64,000 nt of DNA from Micropruina glycogenica (GCF_039524395.1 NZ_BAAAGO010000032.1), one strand, 5' to 3'; shown: positions 50,910 to 60,047, counted from the first letter of the stretch. Notes: generated by a model from the letters alone, not told the origin. Translations and numbers: made by a program.

Positions 50910-52199
50910 ATGGCACAGGATTGCGCAGTGACTTCTGCAGAGGCGGCCGAGCGTGGCGCGGGTGGCGGGCTGACCATCGGCCAGGGCGCGGCGCTCACCA
51001 TCGGCGCCGTGCTGGGCACCGGTGTGATCACGCTGCCCGCCCTGGCCGCCGACCGGGCCGGACCGGCCAGCCTGCTGGCCTGGCAGGCCCTGGTGCTGTT
51101 GTCGGTGCCGCTGGCCGTCACCTTCGCCGCACTTGGCGCCCGCTACCCCGACTCGGGGGGCGTGTCGACCTACGCCCGCCGGGCGTTCGGCCCGCGGGTG
51201 GCCGCCATGGTCGGCTGGTGCTTCTATGCGGCGGTGCCGATCGGAGCACCGGCCGCCTCGATGATGGCGGGCCAGTACGTGGCCGACGTGATCGGTGGCG
51301 GCCGCGTGACGGTGCTGGTCACGTCGGCGCTGCTGATCGTGGTGGTGTGTGCCATGAACTACGCCGGGTTGCGGCTCTCTGGCCGCGTGCAACTCGTGCT
51401 GGCGGCTGTGCTGGCCGCGTTGATGGTCGTCACCGTGGTGATCGCCCTGCCGCACGCCCGGTTCGACGCGGTGGGCCCGCTGCTGCCCCACGGTTGGGGC
51501 GGCGTGGTGTCGGCCGCGGGTGTGTTGGTGTGGGCGTTCGCGGGCTGGGAGGCCGTGTCGTCGCTGGCCGCCGAGTATCGCGACCCGGCCCGCGGGGTGC
51601 CCCGCGCCACCGCGATCGCGCTGGTCACCGTCTCGGTGCTCTACCTGGCGCTGGCGGCCACCACGATCGTGGTGCTGGGAGCGGCGGCGGGCGACAGCGA
51701 CGCACCGCTGTCTGACCTGCTGGCGATCGGAATCGGGCCGGCGGCCCGTCCGGTGACCGCCGTGGTGGCGGTGCTGCTCACCCTGGGCGCGATGAACGCC
51801 TACTTCGCCGGCGCGGCCAAACTGGGCTCGGCGCTGGGTCGCGACCGGGCCATGCCGGTGTGGCTGGCGCGGGGCAGCAGCGCCGGCGAGGTGCCGCGCC
51901 GAAGCCTGCTGGTGGTGGGTGCGTTGGCACTGGTATCGCTCGGTGCGACCGCGGTGCTGCACCTGGAGCTGACCACGATCATGCTGCTCACCACCGGCTC
52001 GTTCACCCTGGTGTACCTGCTCGGTTCGGCGGCCGCGATCAAGCTGTTGCCCCCCGGGTCGTGGTCGCGGCGGGGTGCGGTCGTCGCGTTGCTGTCGGCA
52101 CTGCTGCTGGCGGTGAGCACGGGCGCGTCCACGTTGTGGGCGCTGGGGGTGTGTGCGGCGGCGGCAACCTACGTGGCCGTGCGTGACCGCAGGGCTTGA
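50910..52199 (+). CDS. APC-family amino acid permease
   Basis: A 429-residue, 12-helix permease of the APC superfamily: LTIGAVLGTGVITLPALAADRAGPASLLAW is the helix-1 motif, and VLVWAFAGWEAVSSLAAEYRDPARGVPRA the helix 6-7 signature. Length and motifs recall the YjeH-like amino acid exporters/permeases of about 420 residues. The start is uncertain: ATG 50910 or GTG 50928 (CAGGA upstream). Repeated ATTGG motifs lie in its promoter at 50844-50848 and 50868-50872, next to the ruined MocR-type regulator gene. Confidence 0.82.
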   Translation: MAQDCAVTSAEAAERGAGGGLTIGQGAALTIGAVLGTGVITLPALAADRAGPASLLAWQALVLLSVPLAVTFAALGARYPDSGGVSTYARRAFGPRVAAMVGWCFYAAVPIGAPAASMMAGQYVADVIGGGRVTVLVTSALLIVVVCAMNYAGLRLSGRVQLVLAAVLAALMVVTVVIALPHARFDAVGPLLPHGWGGVVSAAGVLVWAFAGWEAVSSLAAEYRDPARGVPRATAIALVTVSVLYLALAATTIVVLGAAAGDSDAPLSDLLAIGIGPAARPVTAVVAVLLTLGAMNAYFAGAAKLGSALGRDRAMPVWLARGSSAGEVPRRSLLVVGALALVSLGATAVLHLELTTIMLLTTGSFTLVYLLGSAAAIKLLPPGSWSRRGAVVALLSALLLAVSTGASTLWALGVCAAAATYVAVRDRRA

Positions 52200-52266
52200 T
52201 TCTCGCTGTCGCTGGGTAGGGTCTCGGCGACAGAAGGCCGCCCCCTCGAAGCCGACCTTGCCCCTC

Positions 52267-52490
52267 ATGACTCGAACAAGCGGTTCTACGGCGCCATCAC
52301 CGTCAGTGATCGCGGCCAGATCGTGATCCCGGCGCAGGCCCGGCGTGATTTCGGGATCGAGGTGGGTGACAGGTTGTTGGTCTTCGGCGATCTGCTCCAC
52401 GGCCTCGCTCTGGCCCGTGCCGACGATGTGATCGCGCGACACCCAGGTGTGGGTGCGATCTTCGCCGGCGGGCCGACCGATGCTGACTGA
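52267..52490 (+). CDS. AbrB/MazE-type DNA-binding protein, 5' end frameshifted or start unclear
   Basis: Frame 52272-52490 encodes SNKRFYGAITVSDRGQIVIPAQARRDFGIEVGDRLLVFGDLLHGLALARADDV, a complete SpoVT-AbrB swapped-hairpin domain (xxGQIVIPxxxRxxxGIxxGDxLLV). No ATG, GTG or TTG in that frame lies where the start is expected. An ATG at 52267 (MTR...) is in the neighbouring frame, so a single missing base between 52270 and 52278 would restore MT-x-NKRFYG. It is either an old frameshift or a sequencing error. The stop overlaps the next gene's start by 11 nt, so it probably regulates that gene. Confidence 0.65.
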
Positions 52491-55299
52491 ACGCCGGGCG
52501 AGGCGGCCGGTCTCCCTGTCCGCGAGCCTCGGGTCGGTCGTCTTCGGGGTCTGCGGGGTGTGGTCGGCCGGCTTTCAGCTGTGGGGCATCCTGGTCGCCC
52601 CTCTCGCGGGCATGGTCGGCTGGTTCGTCGGCTGGTTCGTGGGCCGTACGCTGTGCGGCCGGCTATCGCGGTTGGGCTACGCCCCGGCGGGCCGACCGGT
52701 GTACAGGTTCGGGACTGTGCCCGAGACCGAGAACTCCGTTGGCGGGAAGGCACGGTCGCTTTCCACTCTTGTCCGGGCCGGCCAGCCGGTGCCGGTCGGG
52801 CTGGTCGTGCTACCGCGCGGCTTCAGCGACACCGGCCTGACAGCCGCGGCCCGCCTCGCCCTGGACGCCGAACTCGGCCGGCTCGAGCCCGGTGCCCGGA
52901 TGGCCGTCCGGTCCTCGGCGACCGCGGAGGATTCCGCCGCCGCGTCGTTCGCCGGTGCCTACGAGACGGTGCTCGACGTCGCCGCCGACGAGGTCGTCGG
53001 CGCGATCGGACGCGTGCGTGGGTCCGCCGACGGCGTCCGGGTCGCGGCCTACGCCCAGGCCACCGGCATCCAGGCGGGGGAGGTGGCGGTCATCGTCCAG
53101 GAGATGGTCAAGGCGGAGTACGCGGGCGTCCTGTTCACCGTCGATCCGCTCACCGGCGACCTGGGCAGGATGGTCGGCACTGTCGTCGCCGGGCTCGGCG
53201 AGGCCGTGGTGTCAGGTGAGCAGACCGGGGAGCAGTTCACCCTCTCCCGCCCAACCGGGGAGTACGCGGGGCCGGGGTCGCTCCGCGAGTACGCCAAGAC
53301 GCTGCACGCCGAGGCGCACCGGATCGAGGGCACTTTCGGTGGTGTTCCCCAGGACATCGAATGGGCCGTCGCCGAAGGGAAGGTCTGGATTCTGCAGGCA
53401 CGCCCGATCACCACAATGAACCCGTGGGACGCGCAGACGGCCCAACCCAACGACACCCTCAGCGGAGCCTGCCTGTGGTCGGCGACGAACCTCAGCGAGG
53501 CGAATCCCGAGGCCCAGACCCCGCTCACCATTTCCCTGGCTCGCTACCAGCAGGCCAACGGCGGTCCCTCGATGGCGCTGCGGGGCCGGGAGATGGCCGG
53601 CTACATCGGCGGCCGGCCGTACGCCAACCTCACCGTCCAGATCACTTCCAGGCGGGGCAAGGCCGCCAAGGTCGAGCCTCGCGACGCCTACCGCAAGCTC
53701 GCCGGTTGGTGGGGAGACCTCCCACCCGAAATCCAGATCCCGCTACTGCCCATGACCGCCGAGGACTGGACCGAGGTCGGCATTCCACTACTCGGCACCC
53801 TGGCCCGGATGGGCTGGACGCGGCTGCGGCTGCCCGCCTTCCTGCGGACCCATCGAGCGGCCTGCGGTGAACTCACTCGACGGATCAACGCCTGCTCTCG
53901 CCCATACGACCTGCGGAAGCTGTGGAGCGAGGAGTTGCAGCGGTTCGGGATCGACTCGTTCTGGGCGGTGGTCGCGTCCGGGTCGACGTACCCCGCCACC
54001 CTGGAGTTGCGGCTGCGGGAGCAGTACGGCGAGGAGACCGCCGCCGCGTTGGTGTCGAACCTCTCCGGCCTCGTGGACGGGTTGGAGAGCCTCGGTCCGG
54101 CCGTGGGGCTGCGCGAGGTCGAAGCGGGGCGGATGGGACGCGACGAGTACCTCGCCCGGTTCGGCCACCGTGGCGTCAACGAGACCGAACTGGCCTGGCC
54201 GCGACCGTCCGAGGATCCGGAATGGCTGGGGCGTTCGCTGGCCGAATTGGACGATGTGACTACTGTCGCCGACCTCAGGCGCCGCCAACAGGAGGCGTAC
54301 GACGCGGCGCTCGCCCGGGTCGCGGCCGCCGACCCGCGCGCAGCCAAACGGCTGGCCGGCCAACTGTGTCGTGCTGCCCGGCATGCCGCGCTGCGGGAGG
54401 CGGTCCGCTCAAAAGGAGTCCGGACCATCGGCGTCACCCGCCGCTTCGCACTCAGGGCGGGCGAGTTGCTGGGGATCGGTGGGGACGTGTTCATGCTCAC
54501 CGTGGAGGAACTCCTGGCCGCGCTGACCGGCGGCACCGCGGCATACCAATACATCCCGACCCGCCGCGACGCTTACCGCGGCTACCGCGAACTGCCGGTA
54601 CTGCCGGGGGTGATCGTCGGACGATTCGACCCGTTCGCCTGGGCTGCCGACCCCCTCCGGGATCCCGCCCTCTTCGTCGCCGGGGGCGGCGCCGCGGCCC
54701 CGCCGGCGCCGGACGACTCCGTCGTCGTAGGGCACGCCGGCGCTGCCGGGCGGGTAGAAGGTACCGTCCGCCGACTCGACCGATACGCCGAAGCCGGCGA
54801 GCTCCAGCCCGGTGAGATCCTGGTGACCCAGCTGACGAACATCGGCTGGACACCGCTGTTCCCCCGTGCCGCCGCGATCGTGACCGACCTCGGAGCACCC
54901 CTCAGCCACGCCGCGATCGTCGCGCGCGAACTCGGCATCCCCGCCGTGGTCGGATGCGGCGACGCGACCGTCCGGCTCCACACCGGCGACCGCGTGGCGG
55001 TCGACGGAGCCGCTGGGCGGGTCAGCGTACTAGCGCGACGCGACGACCACACCGTGACGGCCGAGGGGTCGGCTTCTTACAGCGGGACAGCACAGGGTCA
55101 GGCGTCGGACACAGTTGCAGGCACAGGACCTACGTCCGACAGTCGTGGAGGCCAGCTCTCGTTGGGGCACAGGCTGCACCAGACAACCCGCCACATCCGA
55201 CTCTGCCGTAAGCCGGACGGACGCGTTGGTTCCGATTCACACGGTGATCCGTCCTCGCATGGACGAACGTCGGTTCAGGCGTCCGACGCTTGGTTCTGA
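52480..55299 (+). CDS. membrane-anchored PEP/pyruvate-binding phosphotransferase (PEP synthase / rifampicin phosphotransferase-like)
   Basis: A 939-residue protein. Two transmembrane helices (about 12-33 and 37-57) precede an ATP-grasp domain: ETENSVGGKARSLSTL, MAVRSSATAEDSAAASFAGAYETVLDV, VIVQEMVKAEYAGVLFTVDPLTGD, DIEWAVAEGKVWILQARPITT. A central helical domain follows. The swivelling phosphohistidine domain has GEILVTQLTNIGWTPLFPRAAAIVTDLGAPLSHAAIVARELGIPAVVG, with the catalytic His near residue 810. This order (ATP-binding, linker, His domain, no PEP barrel) is that of rifampicin phosphotransferases. The membrane anchor and a 75-residue unordered tail are unusual. Substrate unknown. Confidence 0.83.
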   Translation: MLTERRARRPVSLSASLGSVVFGVCGVWSAGFQLWGILVAPLAGMVGWFVGWFVGRTLCGRLSRLGYAPAGRPVYRFGTVPETENSVGGKARSLSTLVRAGQPVPVGLVVLPRGFSDTGLTAAARLALDAELGRLEPGARMAVRSSATAEDSAAASFAGAYETVLDVAADEVVGAIGRVRGSADGVRVAAYAQATGIQAGEVAVIVQEMVKAEYAGVLFTVDPLTGDLGRMVGTVVAGLGEAVVSGEQTGEQFTLSRPTGEYAGPGSLREYAKTLHAEAHRIEGTFGGVPQDIEWAVAEGKVWILQARPITTMNPWDAQTAQPNDTLSGACLWSATNLSEANPEAQTPLTISLARYQQANGGPSMALRGREMAGYIGGRPYANLTVQITSRRGKAAKVEPRDAYRKLAGWWGDLPPEIQIPLLPMTAEDWTEVGIPLLGTLARMGWTRLRLPAFLRTHRAACGELTRRINACSRPYDLRKLWSEELQRFGIDSFWAVVASGSTYPATLELRLREQYGEETAAALVSNLSGLVDGLESLGPAVGLREVEAGRMGRDEYLARFGHRGVNETELAWPRPSEDPEWLGRSLAELDDVTTVADLRRRQQEAYDAALARVAAADPRAAKRLAGQLCRAARHAALREAVRSKGVRTIGVTRRFALRAGELLGIGGDVFMLTVEELLAALTGGTAAYQYIPTRRDAYRGYRELPVLPGVIVGRFDPFAWAADPLRDPALFVAGGGAAAPPAPDDSVVVGHAGAAGRVEGTVRRLDRYAEAGELQPGEILVTQLTNIGWTPLFPRAAAIVTDLGAPLSHAAIVARELGIPAVVGCGDATVRLHTGDRVAVDGAAGRVSVLARRDDHTVTAEGSASYSGTAQGQASDTVAGTGPTSDSRGGQLSLGHRLHQTTRHIRLCRKPDGRVGSDSHGDPSSHGRTSVQASDAWF

Positions 55300-56855
55300 T
55301 CGGGCTCTTCAGACTGATCGCCATGGTGATGGTCGTGCTTCCAGAGGGCGTTGCGAAACGCTCGGCCGAGCAAGCCGTCGTCATCGATGCGGGTGGTGCC
55401 GTGCGGGCCGACGCGATACTCGAAGCCTGCGGGTGATTTCCACCAGAAGACGCCTGCCCGGGGTTGATCCAGGCGCCAGTGCCCGTGCGTCTTGCCGCGG
55501 TGCGCCTTGGTCGACAACGGGCCCAGGTTGGCGGCCCGGGTCTGACCGGCTACCCCCTTGCGGTAGGGCTTGGTGTGGTCGAGTTGTTGGTTGCGGGCCA
55601 GGCGACTGCTGAACGGAAAGATCTCAACCCGATCGCGCAGCAGAACCTGCTCACGAATGCGCCGCGGAATCTCGTAGGCGTCGACCGCGACGTTCTCGAA
55701 CGGACGCAGCACAGGGGTCACGCGAATGCGCGTATTGCCGACCAGCAGGGCGAGCATGGCGGCCGACACCGGGCCGACGTTCTCGACCCGCACCGGGCCA
55801 CGTCCGGTCATCAGAGTGGACTCCGCCACATGCACGTACACCGTTGACTTCGGCAACAACTTGGGACTGGTCCAGCGAATCTTCGGAATGGCCGCCTGTG
55901 CGGCGAGCCACACCTGATCGACCGGGTCGACGGGCGGCAGATCGTCGACGGCCGGGTCGGCCTGAACCGAATTGGCTGAACGTTCGGCACTGACGCCCAA
56001 CGCAAAGAGCGTGTCTTGTTGGCGCGGTGGCCTGCGACGACCGGCGGCGTCGAACAACTCCCCCGCACGCGACCGCAACGCCTGTGCGGCTACGTGGTCG
56101 GTTTCAGCCGCCTCGGCCAGCAGCAGCGTGGCGCGGGCCGGGGTGGCGAGAATGCCGAGTGACTTGGCACGGCGAACGTCTTTGCTGTCGGTGTCGCCCT
56201 GGCCGGCGAGAATGTCGGCGATGCGATCAAGCATGCCGTCGAAGTAGATGGCGTCGGCGGTGTCGACCCGCCCCGACAGGTATGCGACGGAAGGATCGTC
56301 GGTTTCGAGCTTGCGCACGTAGCGCTGCTCGCGGGCGGCCCGGGCGCGGTCGACGAGCTGGTCGGGCACCAGTTCGGCGAGCAGCCCGTTGCACACACCC
56401 AGCAGTCGGCGCCAGGGCAATTGGGCCGCCTGTGCGGCCAACTCGTCGTCGAGGCGGTTGAGTTGGTCGCCGGTCAGCGTGAAGCGTGCGATGTGGGTGG
56501 CGAGCTGGCAGGCTCGAAACACGGGCAGGTCGCCGGCGCGCATTCTGGCCCACAACCGGGGGTGCCGGTAGCGCAGGTTCACGATGTCGCGAATCAGCCA
56601 GGTCGCCGACCCGACCGAGATGCCCTTCAGGGCGGCGATCTCGAGAGCGATGAACTCGCTGAGTAGCGGGGTGCCGTCGGCCCCGATGCGGGCCGGACGC
56701 TGCCCCACCACCTCGATCTCGGCGTCGACGGGCCACTCGTTCTCGGCGGCGAAGTCGGCGATGGCCACCGCTTCAGCGACCTCGGCCTCGACCCGTGCAG
56801 CGACCGCCGACCGCAGCCGGTCGGCCGCAGTCACCCCCGCCGCGCTAGTGTTCAT
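55275..56855 (-). CDS. DUF222 / HNH endonuclease family protein (13E12-like)
   Basis: A 526-residue member of the large actinobacterial DUF222-HNH family. The N-terminal helical DUF222 domain includes LSEFIALEIAALKGISVGSATWLIRDIVNLRYRHPRLWARMRAGDLPVFRA. The C-terminal HNH region reads LDHTKPYRKG, AANLGPLSTKAHRGKTHGHW, with His and Asn kept but without the Cys residues that often bind structural zinc. Start ATG 56855; AGTAGTAAAATAGAACAC lies just upstream. It overlaps the end of the convergent phosphotransferase gene by 25 bp. Such genes are multicopy in actinobacteria and possibly mobile. Confidence 0.85.
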   Translation of the reverse strand: MNTSAAGVTAADRLRSAVAARVEAEVAEAVAIADFAAENEWPVDAEIEVVGQRPARIGADGTPLLSEFIALEIAALKGISVGSATWLIRDIVNLRYRHPRLWARMRAGDLPVFRACQLATHIARFTLTGDQLNRLDDELAAQAAQLPWRRLLGVCNGLLAELVPDQLVDRARAAREQRYVRKLETDDPSVAYLSGRVDTADAIYFDGMLDRIADILAGQGDTDSKDVRRAKSLGILATPARATLLLAEAAETDHVAAQALRSRAGELFDAAGRRRPPRQQDTLFALGVSAERSANSVQADPAVDDLPPVDPVDQVWLAAQAAIPKIRWTSPKLLPKSTVYVHVAESTLMTGRGPVRVENVGPVSAAMLALLVGNTRIRVTPVLRPFENVAVDAYEIPRRIREQVLLRDRVEIFPFSSRLARNQQLDHTKPYRKGVAGQTRAANLGPLSTKAHRGKTHGHWRLDQPRAGVFWWKSPAGFEYRVGPHGTTRIDDDGLLGRAFRNALWKHDHHHGDQSEEPDQNQASDA

Positions 56856-56974
56856 GTGTTCTATTTTACTACTCAGATTGCCCACCACAAGGCTGATCGA
56901 GCAATTTGTGGATAACTAAATCATCCGACTCTGAGCTGTGCATAACTCTTGCCTTGGGGAGCGAACAGTTTCCC

Positions 56975-56994
56975 GGTCTCGACAAGCTCGACCA
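56975..56994. repeat. dispersed repeat GGTCTCGACAAGCTCGACCA
   Basis: An exact inverted match to 4951-4970. A second GGTCTCGA follows at 56999. It lies between the aminotransferase and HNH genes. Confidence 0.7.
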
Positions 56995-57010
56995 ACGACG
57001 GTCTCGAACG

Positions 57011-58429
57011 TCAGAGCATGCCCTGCGCCTGCGTCAGCACCGACCGCAGCCTCGAGGTGATATCGGCGAACTCCGCCGGGCCTATGGTCAGCGGCGGCGA
57101 CAGTTGCACCACCGGGTCGCCACGGTCGTCCGCGCGGCAGTACAACCCAGCGTCGAACAACGCCTTGCTCAAGAAGCCGCGCAGCAACCGCTCCGACTCC
57201 GCCTCGTTGAACGTCTCGCGGGTGGTCTTGTCTTTGACCAACTCGATGCCGTAGAAGTAGCCCGCCCCTCGCACGTCGCCCACGATCGGCAGGTCGAGCA
57301 GTGTTTCGAGCGACGCCCGGAAAGCCGGCGCGTTGGCGTGCACGTGGTCGTTCAAGCCCTCGCGCTCGAAGATGTCGAGGTTGGCCATCGCCACCGCCGC
57401 CGACACCGGGTGCCCGCCGAAGGTGTAGCCGTGCGGAAAGAACGTGGTGCCGTGCTTGAACGGCTCGAACAACCGGTCGGACGCGATCATCGCCCCGATT
57501 GGGCTGTACCCCGACGTCATGCCCTTGGCGCAGGTGATGATGTCGGGCTGGTAGCCGAAGTCGTCGCAGGCGAACATCGAGCCGATGCGTCCGAACGCGC
57601 AGATCACCTCGTCGCTGACCAGCAGCACGTCGTATTCGTCGCAGATCTCGCGCACCCGCTGGAAGTAGCCCTTGGGCGGCGGAAAGCAGCCGCCCGAGTT
57701 CTGCACCGGTTCGAGAAACACCGCCGCCACCGTTTCAGGCCCCTCGAACTCGATCGCCTCGGCGATGCGGTCGGCGGCCCACAGGCCGAACGCCTCTTCG
57801 TCGTCGCGCAGGTGCTCGGGCGCGCGGTACTGGTTGGTGTTCGGCACCTTGAACGCGCCTGGCACCAGCGGCTCGAACGGCGCCCGTGCGCCGGGAATGC
57901 CGGTGATCGACAGGGCGCCCTGCGGGGTGCCGTGGTAGGCGATCGAGCGGCTGATCACCTTGTGCTTACCCGGACGGCCGGTGAGCCGGTAGTATTGCTT
58001 GGCCAGCTTCCAGGCGGTCTCGACGGCTTCGCCGCCGCCGGTGGTGAAGAACACCCGGTTGAGGTCGCCCGGCGCATACGCGGCCAACCGGTCGGCCAGC
58101 TCGATCGCGCGCGGGTGCGCGTAGCTCCAGAGCGGAAAGAACGCCAGCTCGCGGGCCTGCCGGGCGGCCGCCTCGGCGAGCTCGTCACGTCCGTGGCCCA
58201 CCTGCACCACGAACAGTCCGGCCAGGCCGTCGATGTACTCGCGACCGTGGTCGTCGTAGATCAGGTGACCCTTGCCGCGCACGATGATCGGCACGTCCGC
58301 CCCTAGGCCGCCGGCCTGCACGGGCTCGAAGGTCGACTGCCGGGTGAAGTGCATCCACAGGTGGTCGCGCGCGGCCTCGGGGTAGGTCAGGCCGCTGCGC
58401 AGCGTGGTGGGTGCGGTGTCGATGCTCAT
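57011..58429 (-). CDS. class III (omega-amino-acid:pyruvate type) aminotransferase
   Basis: A 472-residue PLP aminotransferase of subgroup III. GEYIDGLAGLFVVQVGHGR, TTGGGEAVETAWKLAKQYY, FLEPVQNSGGCFPPPKGYF, SDEVICAFGRIG (Asp to PLP nitrogen) and the Schiff-base Lys in TCAKGMTSGYSPIGAM are in order. Relatives move amino groups from beta-alanine, GABA, putrescine or aromatic amines to pyruvate. Which of these applies is not decidable. The ATG overlaps the stop of the Lrp gene by 4 nt, so its expression is tied to that regulator. Confidence 0.88.
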   Translation of the reverse strand: MSIDTAPTTLRSGLTYPEAARDHLWMHFTRQSTFEPVQAGGLGADVPIIVRGKGHLIYDDHGREYIDGLAGLFVVQVGHGRDELAEAAARQARELAFFPLWSYAHPRAIELADRLAAYAPGDLNRVFFTTGGGEAVETAWKLAKQYYRLTGRPGKHKVISRSIAYHGTPQGALSITGIPGARAPFEPLVPGAFKVPNTNQYRAPEHLRDDEEAFGLWAADRIAEAIEFEGPETVAAVFLEPVQNSGGCFPPPKGYFQRVREICDEYDVLLVSDEVICAFGRIGSMFACDDFGYQPDIITCAKGMTSGYSPIGAMIASDRLFEPFKHGTTFFPHGYTFGGHPVSAAVAMANLDIFEREGLNDHVHANAPAFRASLETLLDLPIVGDVRGAGYFYGIELVKDKTTRETFNEAESERLLRGFLSKALFDAGLYCRADDRGDPVVQLSPPLTIGPAEFADITSRLRSVLTQAQGML

Positions 58430-58911
58430 CTGGTTCCCCAGTCGTAGTGCTGTTTGTTGAGTCTCAGGTAGACGAACGCCTCGACCGCCCAGACCCCCGC
58501 CAGCGCGCGAATGCGATCGTTGAGCAGCGTGAAGAGCTGATCGTCGTTTTCGCAGACCAGCTCGACGAGCACATCGAAAGCGCCGGCGGTGGTGACCACG
58601 TACGAGGCCTCGGGCAGTTCGGTGATCGCTGCGGCGAGGGCGGCCAAATCACCGGACGCCTTGATGCCCACCATCGCCTGGCGCCGGAACCCCACCTGCA
58701 TCGGGTCCGTGACGGCGACGATCTGAATCACACCGGCCTCGCGCAGTCGCTGCACGCGCTGCCGGACGGCGGCCTCGCTCAGGCCGACCTCTTTCGCCAT
58801 GGTGGCGTAGCTCTGCCGGCCGTCGGCCTGCAGCAACTCGATGAGGCGCCGCGACACCGCGTCCAATCCCGACGGCGAGTGTCGAGCGCCGTCGTCACTG
58901 AGGTTCGTCAT
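58426..58911 (-). CDS. Lrp/AsnC family transcriptional regulator
   Basis: A 161-residue Lrp-type regulator: LDAVSRRLIELLQADGRQSYATMAKEVGLSEAAVRQRVQRLREAGVIQIVAVTDP is the AsnC-type helix-turn-helix, and GIKASGDLAALAAAI...YVVTTAGAFDVLVELVCEN the RAM ligand-binding domain. It heads a two-gene operon with the aminotransferase (4-nt overlap). Three GCTGANTCAG palindromes upstream are its probable binding sites. The ligand is probably the aminotransferase substrate or an amino acid (inference). Confidence 0.93.
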   Translation of the reverse strand: MTNLSDDGARHSPSGLDAVSRRLIELLQADGRQSYATMAKEVGLSEAAVRQRVQRLREAGVIQIVAVTDPMQVGFRRQAMVGIKASGDLAALAAAITELPEASYVVTTAGAFDVLVELVCENDDQLFTLLNDRIRALAGVWAVEAFVYLRLNKQHYDWGTR

Positions 58912-58956
58912 GCATCGATCCTTACTCGCGGCCAGCGCAGAAACAAGCGCAGTACT

Positions 58957-59048
58957 GCTGAATCAGCCGTCACTACAGCGTATAGGCGCTTTTTCCGAAG
59001 GTGTGGCGCTACCAAGGTGCTGAATCAGTAGATGATGCTGAGTCAGCA
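58957..59048. promoter_or_regulatory. three GCTGA(A/G)TCAG palindromes upstream of the Lrp gene
   Basis: GCTGAATCAGC (58957-58967), GCTGAATCAG (59019-59028) and TGCTGAGTCAGCA (59036-59048) are palindromes around one central base. The first to second centres are about 61 bp apart and the second to third about 18 bp. The third overlaps the 3' end of the oxidoreductase gene. Multiple phased sites are expected for Lrp-type octamers. Confidence 0.7.
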
Positions 59049-60044
59049 CTCCGGGCGGACGAGGTCTTGTGGCAGCACCGCGCCGACCTGGCGGCGCAAC
59101 TCATCCAGCACCTGCATCACGGCGATGGAGTCATCGAGGGTCATGCGGGGGCTCTCCGTCAGCCCCTGCGCCACGCAGCGCTCGACCTCACGCGCCTCGA
59201 AGTGCAAGCCCTGCGAGGTGCGCTGCGGCTCGAACGTCTCGAGCAGTTCGTGGCCACTGGAGTAGCGGCGCACTCGCGTCCAGTTGTAGAACGAGCCGTC
59301 GAGAACCAGGTAGCCGTCGGTGCCCGTCACCACGCCGCCGTTGGGGGCCGAGCAGCGCAGCGAGCATCGCCCGTGGCAATGGGCGCCGCCGGCGTGGGTC
59401 AGAATCATCGACACCTCGGCGTCGACGCCGCTATCGGTGAGCGTGCCGCGCGCCACCACGTCGGACGGCGGCCCGAGCAGGTCGAGCGCGAACGAGACGT
59501 TGTACACCCCAAGGTCGAGCAACGCACCCCCGGCCAGGGCCGGGTCGTTCAGCCGTGGCACATGGGTCAGCCTCTGGCTGTGGTCGGTGATCACCGCGCG
59601 CACGTCGCCCAGTGACCCGTCGGCGATGCGCTCGCGCACGAAGTCGGTGGACGGCAGAAACCGCGTCCACATCGCCTCCATCGCGAACACGCCTGCAGCC
59701 CGGGCGGCTTCGGCCACCCGCCGGGCCTCGGCAGCGGTGACCGTGAACGCCTTCTCGACCAGCACCGGCTTGCCGGCCTCGATGGCCAGCAGCGCGTGTT
59801 CGGCGTGGAGGTTGTGCGTGGTGTTGACGTAGACCACGTCGACCGTGGGGTCGTTCACCAAAGCGTCGTACCCCTCGTGTGCCGTCGCGATGCCGTACCG
59901 GTCGGCGAACTCGCGCGCCCGGCCACCGTCGCGGGCGCCTACCGCCTGCAGCGTGAAACCCTCGGTGCGCAGGTTGTCGGCGAAGCTGCCGGCCATTGCG
60001 CCGGCGCCGAGCAGGCCCCAGCGCAGCGCGTGCTCGTTGCCCAT
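59043..60044 (-). CDS. Gfo/Idh/MocA family oxidoreductase
   Basis: A 333-residue NAD(P)-dependent oxidoreductase. The Rossmann start WGLLGAGAMAGSFADNL, the signature VLVEKAFTVTAAEA (EKP-type motif with Ala), FAMEAMWTRFLPS and DLGVYNVSFALDLLG match the dimeric dihydrodiol/trans-1,2-dihydrobenzene-diol dehydrogenase-like branch. It acts on sugars or cyclic diols; substrate unknown. It lies 3 bp after the DUF4081 gene in the ispG-DUF4081 direction. Confidence 0.87.
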   Translation of the reverse strand: MGNEHALRWGLLGAGAMAGSFADNLRTEGFTLQAVGARDGGRAREFADRYGIATAHEGYDALVNDPTVDVVYVNTTHNLHAEHALLAIEAGKPVLVEKAFTVTAAEARRVAEAARAAGVFAMEAMWTRFLPSTDFVRERIADGSLGDVRAVITDHSQRLTHVPRLNDPALAGGALLDLGVYNVSFALDLLGPPSDVVARGTLTDSGVDAEVSMILTHAGGAHCHGRCSLRCSAPNGGVVTGTDGYLVLDGSFYNWTRVRRYSSGHELLETFEPQRTSQGLHFEAREVERCVAQGLTESPRMTLDDSIAVMQVLDELRRQVGAVLPQDLVRPEC

Positions 60045-60047
60045 GGG

